Program-made: the position numbers and the translations under genes | The notes under the pieces: generated by a model | The model's database searches: none | Told to the model about the DNA's origin: nothing | The model's input: the letters and a program-made list of their open reading frames with translations, nothing else | Assembly: GCA_903877095.1 (NCBI GenBank) | Contig: CAIRCP010000178.1 | Location: 1-58,354, forward strand | Origin: an uncultured Actinomycetes bacterium | GTDB lineage: Bacteria; Actinomycetota; Actinomycetes; Mycobacteriales; Mycobacteriaceae | Direction: 5' to 3' | DNA length: 58,354 bases | Shown: positions 26,864 to 35,320 of the stretch, piece after piece | Layout: every line of letters begins with the position of its first letter | Numbering within the stretch: position 1 is the stretch's first letter

Positions 26864-27952
26864 ATGGGGGCACTACCTGGCCGGCTGGGGCACCTATCGG
26901 CGTTCGCTGCGGCGCTCAGCGTGGCGGCGCTGATGCTCGCTCGGGTGGCGGCTGCCGACACCGCATTGTGGGTGCACGGCGCGACGGCCGGCGAGATTCC
27001 GGTGGCCGACGTGCTGCGGCGGGTGCCGCCGGGGTACACGCTGCGGGAAGTCGACTATCCGGCTGGTCTGTGGCCGTGGACCGGCCTGACCACGGCGACC
27101 GGGGCGCAGTCGATCGCTGTCGGTGTCGGCGAACTGGACAAGGCGATCCGCGCTGTTCAAGGGCAGGGCCAGACCCTGGTCATCGGCGAGTCGCTGGGAT
27201 CGCTGGTCGTCGATCAGGAACTGCGCAATCTGGCCGGCCGACCCGATGCGCCGGACCCTTCGGCCGTGCGCTTCGAGGTGTTCGCCGCCCCCGGCCGACC
27301 TGGTGGGCTCTTCTCCTACCTGCCGGTCGGCGGGTACGAGCCGTTGACCGGGACGGTGACTCAACGCGTCCCCGACACGCGCTATGACGTCACCGTCGTG
27401 AAACTGCAGTACGACGGGATCGCCAGTTGGCCGGATCGGCCGTGGCATCTGCTCGCCGTGCTCAACGCACTTGCCGGCGGGATCGTCTATCACGGCACCG
27501 ACCACTACGGGATCGCCGCTCAAGACGTGCTCAACGCTCGGGTGCCGCAGGAGAACATCGCCACCGTGGCCAATTCTGCCGGCGGGGTGACGACCTCCTA
27601 TTCCGTCCAACAGACGCCGGCGCTGCTGCATCTGCTCGAACCTGTTCTCCCGCGTTCGGTCGCCACCGTGGACCGGGTACTCACAAGGGCGATCAATCTC
27701 GGCTATTCCGAGTTGACCCCGGATGCCGGTCCGCACCTGGCCCCGGGCGGCGCACTTGTGGACAAATTCGGCACCCCCGTCTTCAGTCCGGCCCGGACGG
27801 CGGTCTTCAGTCCGGCCCGGACGGCGGGCATAAGCCCGGCGAGGGCACAGGCTACGACCCGAGCTTGGCCTTCACCTGGGCGATCGACGGGTTCGTCAGC
27901 GCCGAACCGTCGGGGAACTGCACCGTCGGCACCGTCTGATTTCCGCCGTTGA
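26864..27952 (+). CDS. PE-PPE-domain serine hydrolase, exported, with altered C-terminus
   Basis: 362 aa. Signal peptide at residues 1-31 (LSVAALMLARVAAADT), then a PE-PPE C-terminal domain (alpha/beta hydrolase) with nucleophile motif GESLGS at 108-113 and the segment YHGTDHYGI. Substrates of this family are acyl esters or cell-wall lipids. Start ATG 26864 follows TAGCGT by 8 nt. From residue 306 the protein carries VFSPARTA twice, encoded by a 24-bp repeat. The last 34 residues are Arg/Ser/Pro-rich and lie antisense to the mycoredoxin gene (101-bp overlap), so the natural stop was probably lost. Confidence 0.78.
   Translation: MGALPGRLGHLSAFAAALSVAALMLARVAAADTALWVHGATAGEIPVADVLRRVPPGYTLREVDYPAGLWPWTGLTTATGAQSIAVGVGELDKAIRAVQGQGQTLVIGESLGSLVVDQELRNLAGRPDAPDPSAVRFEVFAAPGRPGGLFSYLPVGGYEPLTGTVTQRVPDTRYDVTVVKLQYDGIASWPDRPWHLLAVLNALAGGIVYHGTDHYGIAAQDVLNARVPQENIATVANSAGGVTTSYSVQQTPALLHLLEPVLPRSVATVDRVLTRAINLGYSELTPDAGPHLAPGGALVDKFGTPVFSPARTAVFSPARTAGISPARAQATTRAWPSPGRSTGSSAPNRRGTAPSAPSDFRR
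27779..27826 (+). repeat. 24-bp tandem repeat near the 3' end of the PE-PPE gene
   Basis: Two exact 24-bp units (27779-27802 and 27803-27826, starting GTCTTCAGTCCGGCCCG) followed by a decayed third copy. In frame they encode VFSPARTA twice. Confidence 0.95.
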
Positions 27953-28097
27953 CCGACATCACGAACTGCGCCGCGGCGGGATCGTGCTCGATGTCCACCT
28001 CGGTGAACGCGATGCCCGACGCCTTCATCGCGGTCTTGAGCCGCTTGCAGTAGCCGCACCACACCGTCGAGTACATGATCAGCTCCGACTCACTCAT
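27852..28097 (-). CDS. mrx1: Mycoredoxin-1 (glutaredoxin-like, Rv3198A type)
   Basis: 81 aa thioredoxin-fold protein. The active site is W-CGYC with C14 and C17, the cis-Pro loop is TVPTV and the GG motif is in SVNGGN. Mycoredoxin-1 reduces mycothiol mixed disulfides in the cytosol. ATG 28097 gives the family length and the N-terminus [17 protein letters not shown]. Divergent from uvrD2 with a 46-bp gap, as in M. tuberculosis. Its 3' end is covered on the other strand by the PE-PPE gene tail. Confidence 0.92.
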   Translation of the reverse strand: MSESELIMYSTVWCGYCKRLKTAMKASGIAFTEVDIEHDPAAAQFVMSVNGGNQTVPTVQFPDGSALTNPSIAQVKAKLGS

Positions 28098-28143
28098 AGC
28101 CACTGAATTTAGCGTGTCGGTCCGGGCTGCCAAGATGTACGGC

Positions 28144-30249
28144 ATGCCGCCGCCCGCCGACCTTCTGGGTGGCCTCGACTCCGAACAGCGCGAGGCCGTG
28201 CTCGCCGCCCGCGGTCCGGTGTGCGTGCTGGCCGGGGCGGGCACCGGGAAGACCCGGACCATCACCCACCGCATCGGCCACCTGGTGACCGGCGGCCACG
28301 TCGCGGCGGGTCAGGTGCTGGCGGTGACGTTCACCTCCCGGGCGGCCGGGGAGATGCGGACCCGGCTTCGGGCGATGGACGCCGCGCACTCCGGGCCGCC
28401 GGTGGCCGGTGTCCAGGCGTTGACGTTCCACGCCGCCGCCCGGCGCCAGTTGCAGTACTTCTGGCCGCGTGTGGTCGGTGACACCGCCTGGGAGTTGCTG
28501 GACAAGAAGTTCGCCGTCGTCGCCCAAGCCGCGAACCGGTGCCGGCTGCAGGTCTCCACCGACGACGTCCGCGACCTCGCCGGCGAGATCGAATGGGCCA
28601 AGGCCTCGTTGATCACCCCGGAGACCTACGCGGCCGCGGTCGCCGAGATCTCCCGCGACATCCCCCTGGACGCCCAGAAGGTGTCGGCGGTCTACGCCGG
28701 CTACGAGAAACTCAAAGCCAACCGGGACGGCGTGACGCTGCTCGATTTCGACGATCTGCTGCTGCACACCGCGGCCGCCATCGAGAACGACGCCGCGGTG
28801 GCCGCCGAATTCCGGGACCGGTACCGGTGTTTCGTCGTCGACGAGTATCAGGACGTCACCCCGCTGCAGCAGCGGGTGCTCGACGCGTGGCTCGGCGCAC
28901 GCGACGACCTCACCGTCGTCGGCGACGCCAACCAGACCATCTACTCGTTCACCGGCGCCTCGCCGCGTAACCTGCTGGACTTCTCCCGCCGGTTCCCCGA
29001 CGCGACCGTCGTCCGACTCGAGCGCGACTACCGGTCCACCCCGCAGGTGGTGTCGCTGGCCAACCGGGTGATCGCCGCGGCCCGGGGCCGGATGGCCGGC
29101 AGCAAGCTACACCTGGTCGGCCAGCGGCCACCGGGGCCCGAACCGGTGTTCCGAGACCACTCCGACGAGGCAGCCGAAGCCGCCGCGGTGGCCCGCTCGG
29201 TCACCCAACTCATCGAATCCGGAACGCCCGCAGCCGAAATCGCGGTCCTCTACCGGATCAACGCCCAGTCCGAGGTGTACGAGGAGGCGCTCACCGCCGT
29301 CGGGATCCCGTTCCAGGTGCGCGGCGGCGAGGGCTTCTTCTCCCGCCAGGAGATCCGGCAGTCGCTGGTCGCCCTCCAGCGCGCCGCCGAACGGGGCTCA
29401 GCGGACGGCCCACTCCCGGAGGTGGTGCGCGGCCTTCTCGAACCGCTCGGTCTGACCCCCGAGGCCCCGGCCGGCGCGAAGGCCCGGGAGCGCTGGGAAG
29501 CGTTGTCCGCCTTGGTCGAACTGGTCGAGGAGGAGGTTGCCGCCCGCCCGGACCTCGACCTGCCGTCGCTCGTCTCGGAACTGCGGGTTCGCGCCGACAC
29601 GCGCCATCCCCCCACCGTGCAGGGGGTCACCTTGGCATCCCTGCACGCCGCCAAGGGCCTGGAGTGGGATGCGGTCTTCCTGGTCGGCCTGGCCGACGGC
29701 ACGCTGCCCATCTCCCACGCCCTGGCCCACGGCCCGGACAGCGAGGCCGTTGAAGAGGAGCGCCGGCTGCTCTATGTCGGAATCACCCGCGCCCGAAAGC
29801 ATCTGGAGCTCAGCTGGGCACTGGCCCGCGCGCCCGGCGGCCGGCAGTCGCGCAAGCCATCCCGCTTTCTCAACGGCATCGCCCCACAGACCCGCGTCGA
29901 GGCGTCGCAGGGCCCGAACAAGCCACGCCGCCAGCGCGGTGCCACCCCCCGCTGCCGGGTGTGCAACGCGGTGCTGACCACCACGCCGTCAATCATGTTG
30001 CGCCGCTGCGAGACCTGCTCGGTGGACATCGACGAGGAACTGCTCGCCCAACTCAAGGAGTGGCGGCTGAAGACCTCGCGCGAACTCAGCGTGCCGGCCT
30101 ATGTGGTGTTCACCGACAACACGCTGATCGCCATCGCCGAGTCGTTGCCGACCGACGAAGCTGCGCTGGTCTCCATCCCGGGTATCGGTGCGCGCAAGCT
30201 GGAGCAGTTCGGCGCCGACGTTCTCGAACTGGTGCGGACCCGACAGTAG
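28144..30249 (+). CDS. uvrD2: ATP-dependent DNA helicase UvrD2
   Basis: 701 aa superfamily 1A helicase. Walker [11 protein letters not shown] begins at residue 30, motif II is [12 protein letters not shown], motif III is [15 protein letters not shown], and [17 protein letters not shown] and GITRARKHL follow. A tetracysteine module (CRVCNAV and RRCETC) and a C-terminal HRDC domain (ending [19 protein letters not shown]) are hallmarks of mycobacterial UvrD2. I use ATG 28144, which starts [12 protein letters not shown], rather than the upstream frame. UvrD2 is essential in M. tuberculosis. Confidence 0.94.
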   Translation: MPPPADLLGGLDSEQREAVLAARGPVCVLAGAGTGKTRTITHRIGHLVTGGHVAAGQVLAVTFTSRAAGEMRTRLRAMDAAHSGPPVAGVQALTFHAAARRQLQYFWPRVVGDTAWELLDKKFAVVAQAANRCRLQVSTDDVRDLAGEIEWAKASLITPETYAAAVAEISRDIPLDAQKVSAVYAGYEKLKANRDGVTLLDFDDLLLHTAAAIENDAAVAAEFRDRYRCFVVDEYQDVTPLQQRVLDAWLGARDDLTVVGDANQTIYSFTGASPRNLLDFSRRFPDATVVRLERDYRSTPQVVSLANRVIAAARGRMAGSKLHLVGQRPPGPEPVFRDHSDEAAEAAAVARSVTQLIESGTPAAEIAVLYRINAQSEVYEEALTAVGIPFQVRGGEGFFSRQEIRQSLVALQRAAERGSADGPLPEVVRGLLEPLGLTPEAPAGAKARERWEALSALVELVEEEVAARPDLDLPSLVSELRVRADTRHPPTVQGVTLASLHAAKGLEWDAVFLVGLADGTLPISHALAHGPDSEAVEEERRLLYVGITRARKHLELSWALARAPGGRQSRKPSRFLNGIAPQTRVEASQGPNKPRRQRGATPRCRVCNAVLTTTPSIMLRRCETCSVDIDEELLAQLKEWRLKTSRELSVPAYVVFTDNTLIAIAESLPTDEAALVSIPGIGARKLEQFGADVLELVRTRQ

Positions 30250-30264
30250 GCCCGACCCGGGGCC

Positions 30265-30804
30265 TCAGCCGATGCCCAATGCGCGGGCCGCGGTGTTGGC
30301 TGCGCGCGGCCCTGACATCCGGCGCAGCAGCAGCAGGCCGTCGAGGAGGGCCACCGACGCCAGTGCCTGACTGCGCCGCTCCCCAGCGGTGGGCGCGGCG
30401 ATCCGGGGCTCCAGCCAATCCACCCACCCGCCGATCAGCGCCGGCGCCAGTGCGGCGTAGGGCTCCCGACGCGCGCTGGCCAGCCCGACCACCTCGAAGT
30501 ACACCGCGAACACCGGATCGGCTGCCGGGGATGCCAGCACCGGCCAGGCCCGCCGCTGCAGATCGCGCGCCGGCAGCACCGCCTCGCCGAACGCGCTCGC
30601 CAGCGTGGTCTGCAATTGTGCGCCGAGCGCGCCGATCACCGAGGTGATCATGTCGGCCTTGGTGGGGAAGTAGTACACGACGGTCCGGTCGCTGATACCC
30701 AGGATCTCGCCCACCGCGCCGAACGTCAGCGACCCGATCCCCGAGGTGGTGGCCAGCCCCATCGCCGCCTGCAGCAGATCGTCGCGGGAGTGCTTGTAGC
30801 CCAC
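30265..30804 (-). CDS. TetR-family regulator A
   Basis: 179 aa. The helix-turn-helix is [46 protein letters not shown] 30804 is the start. It is divergent from a small membrane protein gene. The 74-bp gap between them contains a perfect 20-bp palindrome, a likely operator through which it represses itself and the neighbour. Convergent with uvrD2, 15 bp apart. Ligand unknown. Confidence 0.88.
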   Translation of the reverse strand: MGYKHSRDDLLQAAMGLATTSGIGSLTFGAVGEILGISDRTVVYYFPTKADMITSVIGALGAQLQTTLASAFGEAVLPARDLQRRAWPVLASPAADPVFAVYFEVVGLASARREPYAALAPALIGGWVDWLEPRIAAPTAGERRSQALASVALLDGLLLLRRMSGPRAANTAARALGIG

Positions 30805-30838
30805 CGCTTGATCGTAGCCGCCCGCTCACCTAACCTAT

Positions 30839-30858
30839 TTTGTAGTAACGACTACAAA
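30839..30858. promoter_or_regulatory. Perfect TetR-type operator palindrome
   Basis: TTTGTAGT-AACG-ACTACAAA, with 8-bp perfect arms and a 4-bp spacer. It lies between TetR regulator A and the divergent membrane protein gene, 8 bp ahead of the latter's AGGAGG ribosome site (30866-30871). Confidence 0.85.
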
Positions 30859-30878
30859 CCCTCCCAGGAGGTGCCGTC

Positions 30879-31295
30879 ATGGCCGATCATGAACGCGGAG
30901 CCGCTGTCACGGGTTTCGCTGTGGGCGCGCTCGTCGCGCTGACATTCGCCATCGTCATCAGCCGGCTGCCCGCCTGGCTCTTCCTTGAAACGCACTGGCG
31001 CATCGTCGTTTACATCGTCTGCGCGCTGGCCGCCCCGCCCACGGTGTGGCTGCTGCAGGGGATCGCCCGGGTGCGCCGGCTCGACCAGCGCCGGCTGTTC
31101 ACCTGGGCGGCGGCCGGGGCCATGACCTTCGACGGCCTGGCGATCGGGTTCGCTTCGGCGCTCTACGGACAGACCGGTCAGGCGCTGGCCTGGACCGCCT
31201 CAGCGTTGATCTTCGCCTTCGCCAGCCTGGTCGTCGCAGGGCAGCTGATGCTGGGTGACGTCGTCCCCGCGACGGCCGCGGCTCTTCGTCCCTAG
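30879..31295 (+). CDS. Small four-helix membrane protein (DUF5367-like)
   Basis: 138 aa with four hydrophobic helices (GFAVGALVALTFAIVISRLP, IVVYIVCALAAPPTVWLL, AAAGAMTFDGLAIGFASAL and ASALIFAFASLVVAGQLML). The layout resembles DUF5367 proteins, though I hold the family name loosely. It is probably the target of the divergent TetR regulator, given the shared palindrome and the strong AGGAGG site 8 bp before ATG. It could be a small efflux or stress protein. Confidence 0.72.
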   Translation: MADHERGAAVTGFAVGALVALTFAIVISRLPAWLFLETHWRIVVYIVCALAAPPTVWLLQGIARVRRLDQRRLFTWAAAGAMTFDGLAIGFASALYGQTGQALAWTASALIFAFASLVVAGQLMLGDVVPATAAALRP

Positions 31296-31336
31296 TCCGG
31301 CCAGCGGCCCGACCGCACCGCCGCTAGGGTGGCGCT

Positions 31337-31918
31337 GTGCAGAGCTCGCCGTGGTCGGACCGCGAACGCGAACTGCTCGCCGTAACCGTCCGGCTGCTGC
31401 GCGAGCACGGCTACGACGGGCTGACCGTCGACGAGGTGGCCGCCCAGGGCCGGGCGAGCAAGGCCACCGTGTACCGAAGTTGGCCCACCAAAGCCGAACT
31501 CGTGCTCGCCGCCTTCATCGAAGGCATTCAGCAGGACGCCGACCCGCCCGACACCGCCACGCTGCGCGGCGACCTTGTGGCGCTCGGCGACATGATCTGC
31601 GGCCACGCCCGCGAGCATGCCGCCACCTTGCGCGCGGTGCTCGGCGAACTCAACCGCATCCCTGCGCTGCACACCGCACTGCAGCGTTTCCTGGCCGGCC
31701 GCGAGGCGCTGATGCACGACATCCTGGCCCGCGCGGTGGGTCGCGGCGAGATCGACGCCTCCGCACTCGACGCCGAATTGTGGGACGTGCTTGCCGGATA
31801 CCTGGTCTACCGGGCGGTGATCAAGGACCGCCCGGCCACCCGCAAGACGGTCCGGTCCCTGGTGGACGACGTCATCCTCCCCGGTTTGCGCGGGTCACAC
31901 TGCGCACCGCAGTACTGA
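31337..31918 (+). CDS. TetR-family regulator B of the mmpS-mmpL operon
   Basis: 193 aa. The helix-turn-helix is LLAVTVRLLREHGYDGLTVDEVAAQGRASKATVYRSWPTKAELVLAA, and a TetR_C-type ligand domain follows. The start is GTG 31337 with TAGGGT 6 nt upstream (leaderless-like). It is followed after 17 bp by mmpS, and a double palindrome overlaps its stop codon. It therefore probably senses a substrate of the transporter and represses mmpS-mmpL. Confidence 0.87.
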   Translation: MQSSPWSDRERELLAVTVRLLREHGYDGLTVDEVAAQGRASKATVYRSWPTKAELVLAAFIEGIQQDADPPDTATLRGDLVALGDMICGHAREHAATLRAVLGELNRIPALHTALQRFLAGREALMHDILARAVGRGEIDASALDAELWDVLAGYLVYRAVIKDRPATRKTVRSLVDDVILPGLRGSHCAPQY

Positions 31919-31927
31919 CCAGTACTG
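31910..31927. promoter_or_regulatory. Double palindromic operator before mmpS
   Basis: CAGTACTG at 31910-31917 and again at 31920-31927, separated by AC. Each 8-mer is self-complementary and the whole 18 bp is a near-perfect palindrome. It overlaps the end of regulator B and stops 8 bp before the mmpS GTG. Confidence 0.75.
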
Positions 31928-31935
31928 TCTGCATC

Positions 31936-32364
31936 GTGATCCGCCGCCGGTTAGCCCGCCACTGGACGGCGCTCGTCGCGATCGCGGTGGTCGCGCTGGC
32001 GGCCTTCGCGGTCCACCGGCTGCAGTCGGGCGACGTCTCGGGCCGCCAGGCGATGGCCGAAGGAGCCCCCGACCAGATCGTCCCGTTCAACCCCAAGCGG
32101 GTGCTCCTCGAGGTGTACGGCGAGCCCGGCGCGACGGCCACCATCACCTATCTCGACGTCAACGCCACTCCGCAGCGGGTCGATGCGGTGCTGCCCTGGA
32201 CCTACGACGACTCCACCACCACTCCGGCGGTGGTGACCAACATCCAGGCCCAGTCCGACGGCTCCGCCCTGGGCTGCCGCATCACCATCGACGGGGTGGT
32301 CAAGGTGGAGCAGTCCTCCACCGGCACCGACGCTTACGTGTTCTGTCTGGACAAGTCCGGGTGA
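31936..32364 (+). CDS. MmpS-family transport accessory protein
   Basis: 142 aa. One N-terminal membrane helix (about residues 9-26, WTALVAIAVVALAAFAV) is followed by a periplasmic MmpS domain: VLLEVYGEPGATATITYLD, AVLPWTYDD, and Cys in LGCRI and VFCLDK. MmpS proteins form complexes with MmpL transporters. GTG 31936 is the first plausible start after the operator. The stop overlaps the mmpL start (GTGA), so the two are coupled. Confidence 0.9.
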   Translation: MIRRRLARHWTALVAIAVVALAAFAVHRLQSGDVSGRQAMAEGAPDQIVPFNPKRVLLEVYGEPGATATITYLDVNATPQRVDAVLPWTYDDSTTTPAVVTNIQAQSDGSALGCRITIDGVVKVEQSSTGTDAYVFCLDKSG

Positions 32365-35309
32365 GCAAGCACTCCGACCGCCCACCCCGGATCCCCTGGC
32401 TGATCCGCAAACTGTGCATTCCGATCGCCATCTTCTGGCTGGCGCTGGCCGCCTCCACGAACGCTCTGGTCCCGCAGCTGGAGGAGGTGGGCCGGATCCA
32501 CAACGTGGCACAGGCCGCCCCTGATGCGGCATCGACGATCGCCGCCAAGCGGGTGGGAAAGGTGTTCGGCGAGTACGACACCGACAGCCTGGTCACCATC
32601 GTGCTCGAGGGCGAGCAGCCACTCGGCGACGCGGCGCACCGCTTCGGCGACGAGTTGGTTCAGCGAATGCAGGCCGACACCGAACACGTTCAGCACGTCC
32701 AGTATTTCTGGGGCGACCCGCTGACGGCGGCCGGCGCCCAGAGCAATGACGGAAAGGCCGCCCAGATCCAGGTGTACCTGGACGGCGACGCCGGTGGCAG
32801 CCGGGCCAACGAGTCCGTCACCGCGGTCCGCACGATCGTCACGGACACCCCGGCGCCGGACGGGGTCAAGGCCTACGTCTCCGGTCCGGCGGCGCTGGTC
32901 GCCGACGAGTTCTCGGTCGGCGAGAAAAGCCACATCAAGGTCACCGGGCTGACGTTCGGGGTGATCGCGGTGATGCTGCTGATCGTCTACCGCTCGATCG
33001 TCACCTCGCTGCTGACGTTGGTGGCGGTCGCGATCCAGGTCTCCGCCGCCCGTGGTGTGGTCGCCCTTCTCGGGCATATCGGCATCATCCCGCTCTCGAC
33101 GTACGCCACCAACCTGCTGACGCTGCTCGCCGTCGCTGCCGGAACCGACTACGCGATCTTCCTTCTCGGCCGCTACCAGGAGGCCCGCCAGGCGGGCGAG
33201 GACCGGATGGCGGCGTACTTCACCATGTACCGCAGCACCGCGCACGTGATCGTCGGCTCCGGACTGACGGTGGCCGCGGCGATCTTCTGTCTCCGGTTCA
33301 CCAAGACGCCCTACTTCCAGAGTCTGGGCATCCCGGCCAGTATCGGCGTGCTGGTGACGCTGGTCGCCTCGCTGACCCTGACCCCCGCGGTCATCACGAT
33401 GGGCAGCGCGATCGGACTGTTCGACCCCAAGCGGGCCATGCGGACCCGTGGCTGGCGCCGGATCGGCACCGCGATCGTGCGCTGGCCCGGACCGATCCTG
33501 GTCGCCTCCATCGCGGTGGCGCTGATCGGCCTGCTGGCGCTGCCGGGCTACAAGACCTCCTACGACGCCCGTCCCTACCAGCCGGACTGGGCGCCGGCCA
33601 AGGTCGGTTATGCCGCTGCCGAACGGCACTTCTCCACCGCCCGGCTCAATCCCGAAGTGCTGATGGTCGAGTCCGACAAGGACCTGCGCACCCCGGCGAA
33701 CATGAAGGTGCTGGAGAACGTCGCCAAGGCGGTGTTCCGCACCCCGGGCGTGGCCATGGTGCAGTCCATCACCCGGCCGCTGGGCACCCCGCTGGACCAC
33801 ACCTCGCTGGGTTTCGCGATGAGTGCGCAGAGTTCGGCGCAGCTGCAGAGCCTGCCGTTCCAGCAGGCCCGCGCCGCCGACCTGGTCAAGCAGGTCGACG
33901 AGATCTCCAAGTCGATCACCCTGTTGCAGAAGCAGTACGAGTTACAGGGGCAGCAGTACGACCTCCAGCAACAGGCCACCGCGGCCACCGACGAGCAGGT
34001 GAAGGCCTTCGCGGAGACCTCCCAGACGATCAAGGAACTGCGCGACAAGGTCGCCAATGTCGACGATTTCTTGCGGCCGATTCGCAACTACTTCTATTGG
34101 GAGCCGCACTGTTTCGACATCCCGATGTGCTCGTCGTTCCGCTCGCTGTTCGACGCTCTCGACGGGGTGGATGCGCTGACCGATCAGTTCGGGCAGGTGA
34201 CCGCAAGCCTGGACAAGCTCAATGCCCTGCAGCCCCAACTGCTGGCGCTGATCCCCCAGAACATGGCGCTGATTCCCGAGAACATCGCCATCCAGGAGCG
34301 CAACAAGGCGCTCGCCGAGAGCAATTACGCCACCCAGACCGGCTTGTTCGCCCAGCAGCAGGAGGCGCTGAAGAACTCCGACGCGATGGGCAAGGCGTTC
34401 GACGAGTCCAAAGACGACAGCACCTTCTACCTACCGCCGGAGGTGTTCGACAACGCCGAGTTCAAACGCGGGATGAAACTCTTCCTCTCACCCGACGGCA
34501 AGGCCGCCCGGATGATCATCACCCACGACGGCGATCCGGCTACGACACGAGGCATTTCGCATATCGACCCGATTCGGCAGTCGGCACTGGAAGCGCTCAA
34601 GGGCACTCCGCTGGCCGGGTCGCAGATCTTCATCGGCGGCACGGCGTCGGCCTTCAAGGACGCCCGTGACACGGCGAACGTCGACCTGATCACGGTGGCG
34701 ATCGCCGCCATCAGCCTGATCCTGCTGATCATGATGTTCGTCACCCGCAGCGTGGTGGCCGCTCTGGTGATCGTGGGCACGGTCGTGCTCTCGCTGGGCG
34801 CCTCGTTCGGGCTGTCGGTGCTGATCTGGCAACACCTGCTGGGTATCCAGCTCTACTGGATCGTGCTGGCGCTGGCCGTCATCATCCTGTTGGCGGTGGG
34901 ATCGGACTACAACCTGCTGGTGATCTCGCGGTTCAAAGAGGAGATCGGCGCCGGGCTGAACACCGGCCTCATCCGCACGATGGCCGGCACCGGTTCGGTG
35001 GTCACCGCCGCCGGTCTGGTCTTCGCATTCACGATGTGCGGCTTCGCATTCGGGGATCTGATGGTGCTCGCCCAGATCGGCACGACGATCGGCGTCGGGC
35101 TCATCTTCGACACCCTGATCGTGCGGTCGTTCATGACGCCGTCGATCGCCGCGCTGATGGGCCGCTGGTTCTGGTGGCCGTTGAAGGTCCGGCCGCGTCC
35201 GGCCAGCGTGATGCTGCGCCCGTACGGCACCCGTCCGTCGGTGCGGGAACTACTGCACACCGGCGACAAAGGCGAGATAGGCTCGCGGGAGGACATCCCG
35301 ACCGCTTGA
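32361..35309 (+). CDS. MmpL-family RND transporter (MmpL4/5-like)
   Basis: 982 aa. An N-terminal helix (about residues 15-36) leads to a periplasmic domain, then a five-helix block starting near HIKVTGLTFGVIAVMLLIVYRS. A second periplasmic domain includes a long coiled coil (KSITLLQKQYELQGQQYDLQQ), and a final helix block contains SDYNLLVISRFKEE. The paired motifs GTDYAIFLLGRYQEAR and SDYNLLVISRFKEE are the MmpL proton-relay regions. The coiled coil and partner MmpS place it near MmpL4/MmpL5 (siderophore or drug export). Cargo unknown. Confidence 0.93.
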   Translation: MSKHSDRPPRIPWLIRKLCIPIAIFWLALAASTNALVPQLEEVGRIHNVAQAAPDAASTIAAKRVGKVFGEYDTDSLVTIVLEGEQPLGDAAHRFGDELVQRMQADTEHVQHVQYFWGDPLTAAGAQSNDGKAAQIQVYLDGDAGGSRANESVTAVRTIVTDTPAPDGVKAYVSGPAALVADEFSVGEKSHIKVTGLTFGVIAVMLLIVYRSIVTSLLTLVAVAIQVSAARGVVALLGHIGIIPLSTYATNLLTLLAVAAGTDYAIFLLGRYQEARQAGEDRMAAYFTMYRSTAHVIVGSGLTVAAAIFCLRFTKTPYFQSLGIPASIGVLVTLVASLTLTPAVITMGSAIGLFDPKRAMRTRGWRRIGTAIVRWPGPILVASIAVALIGLLALPGYKTSYDARPYQPDWAPAKVGYAAAERHFSTARLNPEVLMVESDKDLRTPANMKVLENVAKAVFRTPGVAMVQSITRPLGTPLDHTSLGFAMSAQSSAQLQSLPFQQARAADLVKQVDEISKSITLLQKQYELQGQQYDLQQQATAATDEQVKAFAETSQTIKELRDKVANVDDFLRPIRNYFYWEPHCFDIPMCSSFRSLFDALDGVDALTDQFGQVTASLDKLNALQPQLLALIPQNMALIPENIAIQERNKALAESNYATQTGLFAQQQEALKNSDAMGKAFDESKDDSTFYLPPEVFDNAEFKRGMKLFLSPDGKAARMIITHDGDPATTRGISHIDPIRQSALEALKGTPLAGSQIFIGGTASAFKDARDTANVDLITVAIAAISLILLIMMFVTRSVVAALVIVGTVVLSLGASFGLSVLIWQHLLGIQLYWIVLALAVIILLAVGSDYNLLVISRFKEEIGAGLNTGLIRTMAGTGSVVTAAGLVFAFTMCGFAFGDLMVLAQIGTTIGVGLIFDTLIVRSFMTPSIAALMGRWFWWPLKVRPRPASVMLRPYGTRPSVRELLHTGDKGEIGSREDIPTA

Positions 35310-35320
35310 AGGGGATCTTT

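Noticed and set aside
28075..28143. Longer N-terminus for uvrD2
   Set aside because: It would overlap the start of mycoredoxin-1, and the conserved UvrD2 N-terminus begins at ATG 28144.
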